From Candidatus Omnitrophota bacterium (GTDB lineage: Bacteria; Omnitrophota; Gorgyraeia; Duberdicusellales; 4484-171), in assembly GCA_016939345.1 (NCBI GenBank), contig JAFGHG010000098.1:1-16414 (forward strand): DNA of 16,414 nucleotides. The letters run 5' to 3'. Position 1 is the stretch's first letter. The number at the start of each line of letters is the position of its first letter. The notes beneath the pieces are model-generated. The model saw nothing but the letters and a program-made list of their open reading frames with translations, was not told the origin of the DNA and did not search any database. Made by a program: the position numbers and the translations under genes. This document shows, piece after piece, positions 7,353-13,759 of this stretch.

Positions 7353-8443
7353 TTCCTGCAGGAAGGATGTTTTATAATTTCTTTTTTGTATTTATTAACG
7401 GTCCTTCGGGAAATATAAATCCCATGTCTTGATTGAAGATATTCTTGCAGTTCTTTATCTGATTTAAACTTTATATTTTTTTTGATTATCGAATCAAGGA
7501 AGTATATGCGTATGTTTTTTAAACTGGGAAAAAAGTATTTAAGAGGCAGCTCTGTGCCCCAAGGTGAATCAAGGCTCCTGTACTTGATAGCCCTGTTAAA
7601 AACACTGCTTGATAAGCCAAGGTTGGCGGCAGCTTCCTTTTGAGAAAAAGGGATCAGACTTATTGGCTCAGAAGTGTTCAAAAACTTCTTCTGTTTTGAG
7701 ATAATAAAACTTACTATCCTAAAAAGAGTTGTTTTTCTTAAATTTATGGCTTTAAGTTTATTAATAAGAAAATTTATTTTTCTCAACTCACTTCTGCTTA
7801 ACTGGCCGCTGCCGGCGAGCTTATCTAGTTTTTTCTGATTAAAAAAATATTGGCCGCGGGCAAGGCTTAAGCTTAAAAAACTTATAAGGAATCTTCCTTT
7901 ATCCTTCTCTATTTCTGCTATCTTTTGATATTTAATGCCCAGGGACTCAAAACTGCCGGGAAAGTAAAACCGGGACTTAAGAGCTAAGTCATTGATTAAA
8001 AGCTGTATATTTTCTATTTCATCTTCCGACAGAGACAGCCTCCTTGATAAATCATCAAGGACTATGTCAAAGTCGCTGTATAAAAAGTACTTTTTAAAAT
8101 CTTCGCTGCCGATTTTTTTTATTGTCCTCATTATCTTGTCTTTTGATTTAATAAGGCTTTCAAGGTCAGGAGATCCTGTAGCTTTAATCTGCTCGGGAGA
8201 AAAATCAGAGAAATTTTTTGCAATCCTGGTCCCGGGAAATCTGCGGTAACTGATTATTTTTTCTTTTATTTTGCCTTTATCCTTAGGATACATAAGGCGC
8301 TTAAATAAAGGGTTATTTTCAATATTGTTTATCAAATCCTGAAATTCGGCTTCAGACATCTGCATAAGCTGGGAGATTTTAATCTGGGCATGAAGCTGTG
8401 CCGATTGTTTCAGGTATTTTGACTGTGATAAATTTAGAGCCAT
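7349..8443 (-). CDS. Divergent, shortened sigma-54 (RpoN) family factor
   Basis: The 364-residue protein can be matched to RpoN along its length. Residues 1-50 match region I (activator-interacting): LSQ near the start, a Gln/Leu-rich helix with ISQLMQMS, and a closing NNPLF equivalent to the family's 'NPLLE'. The acidic region II and the first part of the core-binding domain are shortened; typical RpoN has about 430-500 residues. Residues 105-155 and 180-255 match later core-binding segments. Residues 266-305 match the -12 helix-turn-helix and its downstream SPxG-xELPLKYFF. The RpoN box is at 345-354, SRRTVNKYKK against canonical ARRTVAKYRE, retaining the Arg-Arg pair that reads the -24 GG. 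The tail HPSCRK also fits. It is likely an alternative sigma-54 dedicated to this locus. The downstream gene overlaps it by four bases. No good Shine-Dalgarno sequence precedes ATG 8443. It could instead be a non-functional or antagonistic paralogue. Confidence 0.87.
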   Translation of the reverse strand: MALNLSQSKYLKQSAQLHAQIKISQLMQMSEAEFQDLINNIENNPLFKRLMYPKDKGKIKEKIISYRRFPGTRIAKNFSDFSPEQIKATGSPDLESLIKSKDKIMRTIKKIGSEDFKKYFLYSDFDIVLDDLSRRLSLSEDEIENIQLLINDLALKSRFYFPGSFESLGIKYQKIAEIEKDKGRFLISFLSLSLARGQYFFNQKKLDKLAGSGQLSRSELRKINFLINKLKAINLRKTTLFRIVSFIISKQKKFLNTSEPISLIPFSQKEAAANLGLSSSVFNRAIKYRSLDSPWGTELPLKYFFPSLKNIRIYFLDSIIKKNIKFKSDKELQEYLQSRHGIYISRRTVNKYKKEIIKHPSCRK

Positions 8444-8450
8444 GGTTACT

Positions 8451-8912
8451 TTAAAGAAGTTTTAGCAACTGCCTCCTAAAAAACCTGCATACCGGAAATA
8501 ACGGCGATACAAGTAAGGTGCTCCAACCGATAAAAATACCCAAAGACCTTGAAGCGGCAGTATCCAAAGAAAACTCTATTCCTTTGGATTCTTTTTTTAC
8601 CACCTTTCCCAGAAGTTGATCTTTATCAAACTCAGGATCAAAGCCGAACATGGCATCGCCTTTAGTGATAAAACTACTGGCCTTTTTTAAAAAAAGGCGG
8701 TGGCAAAAAATCCTTTCCTGACAATAGCAAAGCAGGATATCTCCCCTTTTAATATTATCAAAATCAGTCCTGGCAACAGATATTATCTGATTATCCTTTA
8801 AAAAAGGCCACATTGAGTTGCCTTTTACCCTTAGAGTAAGGTTCTGTCCCTTAATAAGTATTTTCTTGAAGTCATCAATACCAAAATCTAAAGGCTTTTC
8901 TTTTTTAAACAT
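8451..8912 (-). CDS. S24/S26-type peptidase (signal-peptidase-like fold)
   Basis: The 153-residue protein has the signal-peptidase/LexA fold motifs: VKGNSMWP with presumed nucleophile Ser33, an RGDILL strand at 56-61, then CHRL with His71, and TKGDA further on. The 'HR' arrangement follows the Ser-His type seen in SipW/archaeal-like S26 enzymes rather than the Ser-Lys type of bacterial LepB; I infer His71 as the base. There is no N-terminal membrane anchor. Instead the C-terminal 30 residues are hydrophobic with trailing Arg/Lys and could form a membrane segment. Small S24/S26 proteins of this type accompany PqqD, HprK-related and nucleotidyltransferase genes in related clusters, so a role in cleaving the modified product is plausible. 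It lies eight bases upstream of the sigma-54-like gene. No Shine-Dalgarno sequence precedes ATG 8912, and the 56-base gap before it holds no convincing promoter. Confidence 0.8.
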   Translation of the reverse strand: MFKKEKPLDFGIDDFKKILIKGQNLTLRVKGNSMWPFLKDNQIISVARTDFDNIKRGDILLCYCQERIFCHRLFLKKASSFITKGDAMFGFDPEFDKDQLLGKVVKKESKGIEFSLDTAASRSLGIFIGWSTLLVSPLFPVCRFFRRQLLKLL

Positions 8913-8968
8913 AGATTTGTATTAAATAGAGGTTATTCTTGGCTAGCTATTAATACCGGATTTAATTA

Positions 8969-9805
8969 CTAGTAGATATGAGCTCCAGTCCGGCCGTAAC
9001 TGCTATAGGTAGACGCCCCGGTTGAAAAAGGCTGCATAAACTGAGTGAGAAAATACCTTACATTAGCTATAAATTTTTTGGGGACAAAAACAATATTTTC
9101 AGATTCTAAAACTATATTTTGCTGGCTGGAAGGATTATGCAAGGCCTGGGTCAAATTAAGCCTACTGGCCTGAGGATTATCCAATCCTCCCTGGACAACT
9201 ATAACACTTGAAGCAACAGCATCTGAAGTAAAACCTTGAGCCATAGCTATGGCCTCGAGAACTGTTTTTCTACCGCTTATGGTATATACACCTGGCTCAA
9301 CTACCTCTCCCAGAACCATTATTTTGCTTCCGCCTATACCGATTAAAGATATTGATACATCGGGAAAACGTATATACTCTTTCAATCGGCTGGTTATTTC
9401 TTTATCCAACTGCGATATTGTCATGCCTTTTGCATCAATCTCATCTATGAGAGGAAAAGAAATCTTTCCGTCAGGCCTTACAATAACCTTCTGGTCAAGG
9501 TCGTTGTTTTCCCATACACTGATAGACAAGGTATCCCCCTGGCTTATTCTATATTCTATCTGGGGGCTTTGTTGCTCTTTATCTATCTCTGGCGGCGATT
9601 CTTTTTCCTGATAATTTAGAATTTTTAAAGACTTTTTAAATTCTGCCTCAGCCTCTTTATACATACCATGCTCATAATAGACTTCTCCCAAACGAAAGTG
9701 GTGAAGTGCTTTTTCTTTATCCTGGCTATAAAGAGGGGAAAGAAAAAAGATCAGGGAAAAGAAATAAAGGAAAAAAAAATTGTGCTTGAAGCTGGATTTA
9801 AACAT
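8969..9805 (-). CDS. Polysaccharide export protein (Poly_export plus SLBB), periplasmic/outer membrane
   Basis: The 278-residue protein begins with a signal peptide (about 1-27, ending near LYS-Q). A helical hairpin resembling one TPR unit follows (32-62). The Wza-type Poly_export domain spans about 84-155 (YRISQGDTLSISVW, then RPDGKISFPLI). An SLBB domain starts near 161 (KIMVLGEVVEPGVY, then LEAIAMAQG). Such proteins form the outer-membrane exit for capsule or exopolysaccharide. No lipobox cysteine is present, unlike Wza, and the protein is short, with one clear SLBB. The TPR-like piece is unusual and may bind the neighbouring TPR/coiled-coil proteins. The ATG directly follows the previous gene's TAA with no intervening base, so translation is probably coupled. 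No Wzc-type kinase or glycosyltransferase is in the window. Confidence 0.9.
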   Translation of the reverse strand: MFKSSFKHNFFFLYFFSLIFFLSPLYSQDKEKALHHFRLGEVYYEHGMYKEAEAEFKKSLKILNYQEKESPPEIDKEQQSPQIEYRISQGDTLSISVWENNDLDQKVIVRPDGKISFPLIDEIDAKGMTISQLDKEITSRLKEYIRFPDVSISLIGIGGSKIMVLGEVVEPGVYTISGRKTVLEAIAMAQGFTSDAVASSVIVVQGGLDNPQASRLNLTQALHNPSSQQNIVLESENIVFVPKKFIANVRYFLTQFMQPFSTGASTYSSYGRTGAHIY

Positions 9806-11185
9806 TTATTGTTTATCAGAATTAAGTTTTTCCAAAATATTCTGTATTTTCGAACGCAGCTCCTGGGCTTTTTCTTTATCGAGGATTTTCTTAACTTTGC
9901 GGGATTCGTTAAAATCCTTGTTTTGGATCTGGTTATCCAAACCAACAGTATCAAGAAGTGTATTTACGCTGTCGTTGGCTGTTACGTTTGTGTTAAGAAA
10001 AGCAGAAACTTCTGTCAACTGCTCCTGCAGCGAGGCATTGATATCAAGAACCCGGGAAAGCTCTCCCAAAAGCTCCTCTTGATGGCTTTTGTTTTTTATT
10101 GACATCTCCTCCCAATAATTAAGCCGGGAGCGAAGATAAGCAATTTCACCTTTAAGCTGGGCGGTTTCCTTTTCTTTGCCGGCTATTTCTATTTCGCGTT
10201 CTGTTAAAATATCGCCTATTTCTTTCAATTTATTTTTTAGATTCGAATAAAGTTCGCTTATCCTCTTCATCTCCTGGTTTTGAGTGTAGAGTTTTTCTCT
10301 CAGGGCTAGCAAACCTTCATCGTCAATTGATGAATTTTTCTCGAGTTTCTGAAGGTCGGATTTTAACTTAGTTATTACTTTTTCTTTCTCTTTCATCTGG
10401 CTCGATATCTCAAGAACCTGGGTCTGAAGGTTCTTGTTCAATGCAACCAGCTCTTCTTCTTTCTGCTTAGAGAATTTTAATCTCTCAATTTGATTTTGCA
10501 GATTATTTATTTCGCTGTTCTTGGAATCAAGGCTTCTTTGCAATTTTGCCAGGTCTGCTGCTGAAGAAGATGTCTGGCGGCTAGAGTTTATTTTCCTGGT
10601 CGCCGCATCAAGCTGGCTTTCTAAATTTATTTTCTCCTTTTCAACGGCCTGGTATTTTAATTTTAAATCACTTAATTGCTTGTTGATGGCCTCGAGTTCA
10701 TGGACCCTTGATTGACTTTGATCCGCAGCTTTAGTCTGAGTATCCCTTATTCTCGTCTGCATCTGATTCTCCAGCAAATTAATCTTCTTTTTACTTTCAT
10801 CAAGTTCTTCTATTGTCCTGGCCAGCTGCTGAGAATTTAATTTCAATCTGCTTTCGGCCGTAATATATCCACTGTTTAAAGTAACATTTTTCTGTTTAAG
10901 GCTGGCTATCTCTGAATTCAAATCGCTTATCAACCCCTGAGCTGATGTTAAAGCTGTCTTAAGCTTCTTAGAATAAACAAGCTCACCAAGTTCCTGATTG
11001 AGTTTTTCTACTTCCTTTTCTTTTGAATCAATATAATCCTTCATCTCTTCGATCTGTTGCTGTGCAGTAGAAAGCTTATGCTCTACGGCTGATTCTCTTT
11101 GAATGCTGCTTTTCCACGAAAAGAATAAAAAAGCACAGCCAAATAAAAGCACCACAATAACAATCAACTTCAACTTATCGATCAT
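9806..11185 (-). CDS. Membrane-anchored long coiled-coil protein of unknown family
   Basis: A short N-terminal stretch is followed by one hydrophobic segment (VIVVLLFG region) and then about 380 residues of nearly continuous Lys/Glu/Gln/Leu-rich heptads without proline, a textbook coiled coil. The last 60 residues are acidic/basic and less regular. One anchor plus a long periplasmic or cytoplasmic rod suggests a scaffold or spacer of the export machine, comparable in shape but not in recognisable sequence to Wzz/GumC-like or PilO/GspM-like parts. I do not recognise a family. I chose ATG 11185 because AGGTGG lies five bases upstream; a GTG at 11194, two bases past the HD-GYP stop codon, would add three residues. 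The stop abuts the next gene's start. A cysteine within the hydrophobic segment is not in a good lipobox. Confidence 0.85.
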   Translation of the reverse strand: MIDKLKLIVIVVLLFGCAFLFFSWKSSIQRESAVEHKLSTAQQQIEEMKDYIDSKEKEVEKLNQELGELVYSKKLKTALTSAQGLISDLNSEIASLKQKNVTLNSGYITAESRLKLNSQQLARTIEELDESKKKINLLENQMQTRIRDTQTKAADQSQSRVHELEAINKQLSDLKLKYQAVEKEKINLESQLDAATRKINSSRQTSSSAADLAKLQRSLDSKNSEINNLQNQIERLKFSKQKEEELVALNKNLQTQVLEISSQMKEKEKVITKLKSDLQKLEKNSSIDDEGLLALREKLYTQNQEMKRISELYSNLKNKLKEIGDILTEREIEIAGKEKETAQLKGEIAYLRSRLNYWEEMSIKNKSHQEELLGELSRVLDINASLQEQLTEVSAFLNTNVTANDSVNTLLDTVGLDNQIQNKDFNESRKVKKILDKEKAQELRSKIQNILEKLNSDKQ

Positions 11186-11195
11186 CCAGCCCACC

Positions 11196-12245
11196 TTATA
11201 AACACTTTGTTATATGTATTGTCGATTTTTGACTTAAATCCACCTCTTTTTGCGAGGTAAACTTTTTTTTCTGTGCGTCAAGAATAATTCCTAATTTAGG
11301 TGCCATGGGATATCTAGGGTTGTGCTTAATGACCCTGGCTACCTCCTTTGTGTTAAGCTCTACAACGGTTCCCCTCGGGCAAAGGCCTATATTTTCAAGA
11401 AAAACCTTTACTATTTTTCGGTCAAATTTATCTTTAATCTCTAAAATCATCTTCATGGCTGCTAAAGGATCTAGAGCCTGCCGATACGGCCTTTGATGGG
11501 TTAAGGCTTCATAAACATCAACAAAACCGATAATTTTTGCAAATTTATTTATTTGCTCGTCTTTTAAGCCCTTAGGATAACCTGAACCGTCCATTCGTTC
11601 ATGTTCCTGCTCGGCAACTTCAAGAACATTAGTCATAAGCTTATATCCTGAATCCTCAAGGATCTTTCTTCCTTCTTGAGGATGAATCTTTATTCTTTGA
11701 TACTCTGCCTCTTTTAAAACCCGGGTCAAAGAAGCAAGATCTAAACACTTAAGCATGCCTGCATCGTGCAAAAGAGAAGCTACGCCCAGCTCTATAATTT
11801 CATTCTCTCTTAAATCTAAACACAGGCCGAGTTCCAGAGAATATATGGCTACATTCAGAAGATTCAAAGCTACCGGATCAAAATCTTTAAATCCTTTTGA
11901 AAAAGTCAGTTCAATAAGCTCCTGTTCACTGGTTTTGATAAAATCTATAAATGCTTTTGTAAGATTCAATATTTTATCTATATCATCGGGCAAAGTCCTT
12001 TTTTGTACAACATCGGAAACAAACCTGACACCTTTTTCATAAATCTCCCTGGCCTGTATCAGTTTATCGGTAAGAAAAACCTCATTATTTTGATCTGATG
12101 GCACCTGCAAAGGAACAGGTTCTTCCTTAACAGGGTTTTCTTTATTAATTCCCAGCGAAGAATAATCAACCTTCTTATTCTTCTGATTCTTATCTGATGC
12201 ATGCTTATCGTCTTCAGGTTTTTTGAATATTGGGGAGAAGTCCAT
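11196..12245 (-). CDS. HD-GYP domain protein, variant metal site
   Basis: The 349-residue protein has a charged, probably disordered N-terminus (1-55), a helical linker, and an HD-GYP domain (about 120-300) with LLHDAG (His160, Asp161), HPQEG (His188), HERMDGSGYP (His215 to Pro224) and DVYEALTHQRPYR (Asp243 onward). HD-GYP proteins hydrolyse cyclic-di-GMP or related dinucleotides in the cytoplasm. Two usual histidines are replaced: the His of the HxxNV motif is Asn128 in NLLNVA, and the first His of HHE is Glu214, so metal number or activity may differ. A short C-terminal extension (about 300-349) carries basic and beta-like sequence. The gene overlaps the ATPase gene by 32 bases, which suggests cyclic-di-GMP control of the export ATPase or machine. 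AGGA lies 11 bases before ATG 12245, a loosely spaced ribosome-binding site. Confidence 0.92.
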   Translation of the reverse strand: MDFSPIFKKPEDDKHASDKNQKNKKVDYSSLGINKENPVKEEPVPLQVPSDQNNEVFLTDKLIQAREIYEKGVRFVSDVVQKRTLPDDIDKILNLTKAFIDFIKTSEQELIELTFSKGFKDFDPVALNLLNVAIYSLELGLCLDLRENEIIELGVASLLHDAGMLKCLDLASLTRVLKEAEYQRIKIHPQEGRKILEDSGYKLMTNVLEVAEQEHERMDGSGYPKGLKDEQINKFAKIIGFVDVYEALTHQRPYRQALDPLAAMKMILEIKDKFDRKIVKVFLENIGLCPRGTVVELNTKEVARVIKHNPRYPMAPKLGIILDAQKKKFTSQKEVDLSQKSTIHITKCL

Positions 12246-13089
12246 TATGGCTGTTATCCTTTTGAATTAAATTTTTATAATCGTGCTCCAGATCCTCAAA
12301 AACATCAATAACAATCTCTTTATCAATGGAATCAATATTTTTGATATAGCCTGATAATAGGGCAATATCGCAGATATTGTTGATAGACCGGGGTATCCCT
12401 TCTGAAAGATCAAAAATCTGCTCATAAGCAGAATCGGTAAATATATCTCTGCGCAGGCCGGCGATCTCAATCCTGTGCTGTATATATTTTTTTGTCTGCT
12501 CCAGGTCCAATGCTTTTAACCTGAACCTGACTAAAAGCCTTTGTTTAAACTGAGGTATGGCCTCTATCACTTCTAAAATTGTCGGCTGGCCTAAAATACA
12601 AAGGGTAAAAAGCACGGCATCGTCATGCTGGATATTAAGAAGAAGCCTTAATTCTTCCATCAATCCGTTGTTTTCAATGCTCTGGGCTTCATCTACGATA
12701 ATGACCGTAAAAATACCTTTGATATAATTGTCCTCGAGGAGCTTGGACAGAGAATGCAAAAGATCGATTTTTACCAAAGACCTGGAAGGGTCAAAAGGAG
12801 CGCCAAGCTGGTAGTTTATTTCTGCTAAAAGTTCTAAGGGGCTTAAACGGGGATTAGTTATTGAAACTACTTTGTATTTGTCACTGCTGCATTCTTTAGC
12901 TAATGACCTGCTGAGCAGGGTCTTACCTGTTCCATAGCTACCGACAAGCAAAACTCCCGGCTTATGCTCTTTTACTGCATAGAGCATACGCGAAAGAGCC
13001 TCCTTATGCATAGGCGAAGCATAGAAAAAATCAGGATCACTGATGTTCTCGAAAGGTTTTTTGAAAAGTTTCCAATATTCAGTATAAAT
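12214..13089 (-). CDS. GspA/ExeA-like AAA+ ATPase, apparent ATT start codon
   Basis: With the proposed start the product is 291 residues. Its N-terminus (YTEYWKLFKKPFENISDPDF, then FYASPMHKEAL) matches the standard opening of GspA/ExeA-type ATPases, in which Met-Tyr is followed by the PFEN, DPxF and SPxHxEAL elements. Walker A is GSYGTGKT at 50-57 and Walker B is IIVDEAQ with Asp133-Glu134; a sensor-like GQPT and a winged-helix-like tail follow. The first ATG in frame (13011) would remove the conserved 26-residue N-terminus and has no comparable site, whereas an ATT at 13089 sits five bases after a perfect AGGAGG. An in-frame TGA lies just upstream, and no ATG, GTG or TTG lies between it and 13011. 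GspA-type proteins help assemble secretins through peptidoglycan; related ATPases occur in exosortase/polysaccharide loci. The gene overlaps the HD-GYP gene by 32 bases. Confidence 0.9.
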   Translation of the reverse strand: MYTEYWKLFKKPFENISDPDFFYASPMHKEALSRMLYAVKEHKPGVLLVGSYGTGKTLLSRSLAKECSSDKYKVVSITNPRLSPLELLAEINYQLGAPFDPSRSLVKIDLLHSLSKLLEDNYIKGIFTVIIVDEAQSIENNGLMEELRLLLNIQHDDAVLFTLCILGQPTILEVIEAIPQFKQRLLVRFRLKALDLEQTKKYIQHRIEIAGLRRDIFTDSAYEQIFDLSEGIPRSINNICDIALLSGYIKNIDSIDKEIVIDVFEDLEHDYKNLIQKDNSHNGLLPNIQKT

Positions 13090-13094
13090 AAAAG

Positions 13095-13100
13095 CCTCCT
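13095..13100 (-). promoter_or_regulatory. Perfect Shine-Dalgarno that sets the ATT start of the ATPase gene
   Basis: AGGAGG on the minus strand ends five bases before the ATT codon at 13089-13087 and begins three bases after the preceding gene's TAA. No ATG, GTG or TTG lies at a usable distance in the ATPase frame. This supports non-canonical AUU initiation, known from infC and pcnB in Escherichia coli, unless the ATT is an ATG misread by sequencing. Confidence 0.75.
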
Positions 13101-13102
13101 GA

Positions 13103-13735
13103 TTATTCAGCCTTCATCTGCTCAATTGAATCTTCCTCTTCAGCCTTCTCTTCTTCCATCTGCTGGGGTACATAACTTTCCTTGACTATAGTTAAAAAAG
13201 AATAATCCTTTGTCCCCTCTAAACGCTGCTGGCTCATTATGCCTTTCATCTGTTTCAAGGAAGGGTCTAGCTCGCCTCTTATAAAAATAGTTTCAGTCCC
13301 GTTTGACTGCATAGTCTCCCAAATAACTTTACCGCTATCCTCAACAGTGATCGTATAGTTAGTAGGCAGGAAGTTTTCTTTTATCAGGTTCTCTGTGTAG
13401 ACCTTGCCTTCGGCAAAAATTATCATATCGTTTAACTTTTTACCTTGGCCAGAAGAAGGTGTTAATTCTACATCCCAACTGGTATCATTTAAGGCGTCTT
13501 TTTTCTTCTTGGTTAAGGCTCTCTTTCTTTTTAATTCTTCCTCTTTCCTCTGCTGAGCAGCTTCTTCCTCGCGTGATATTTTATCGGCCTGAGCATCTTT
13601 GCCTTTCCTTGGGGTTATTGTGTAAGTTTTCTTTTGCGGTGTTGACGAGGGGACACCTCCTGATGATCCTTGACATATATTAGCCAGGCTACTTAAAAAA
13701 GCTACCGACAAAAGTAAAACCAGAAATCTTCTCAT
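13103..13735 (-). CDS. Secreted protein of unknown family with a C-terminal beta-rich domain
   Basis: The 210-residue product begins with a clear signal peptide (basic RR, hydrophobic 4-18, likely cleavage near the Ser/Gly stretch at 23-27). Next comes a highly charged Lys/Glu/Arg segment (about 35-85), then a beta-rich domain (about 88-180) containing DTSWDVEL, MIIFAEGKVY, NYTITVEDSGKVIWETMQSN and IFIRGEL, which looks like repeated strands of a small barrel or lipocalin-like sheet. The tail is rich in Glu. I do not recognise a family. Its place between the coiled-coil/TPR protein and the ATPase suggests a periplasmic accessory of the export machine. The start is firm: AGGAGG lies five bases before ATG 13735. 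The stop is 13 bases from the next gene's proposed ATT start. Confidence 0.82.
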   Translation of the reverse strand: MRRFLVLLLSVAFLSSLANICQGSSGGVPSSTPQKKTYTITPRKGKDAQADKISREEEAAQQRKEEELKRKRALTKKKKDALNDTSWDVELTPSSGQGKKLNDMIIFAEGKVYTENLIKENFLPTNYTITVEDSGKVIWETMQSNGTETIFIRGELDPSLKQMKGIMSQQRLEGTKDYSFLTIVKESYVPQQMEEEKAEEEDSIEQMKAE

Positions 13736-13759
13736 CTTGTCCTCCTTTGGGTTTCTTGA

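Noticed and set aside
7353..7364. Perfect 12-base palindrome TTCCTGCAGGAA at the sigma-54-like/nucleotidyltransferase junction as an operator
   Set aside because: It lies within coding sequence just inside two overlapping gene ends, and AGGA serves as the ribosome-binding site; a short palindrome at this place can arise by chance.
8913..8968. Promoter or sigma-54 (-24/-12) site in the gap before the S24/S26 peptidase gene
   Set aside because: No GG-N10-GC pair is present and the AT-rich hexamers are not convincingly spaced; I could not support a promoter.
9668..10102. Plus-strand open frame of about 144 codons opposite the export and coiled-coil genes
   Set aside because: It has no family resemblance, crosses two well-supported minus-strand genes and is the antisense shadow of low-complexity coiled-coil codons.
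12267..12470. Second minus-strand frame inside the ATPase gene
   Set aside because: It is an out-of-frame shadow within a conserved AAA+ coding sequence.
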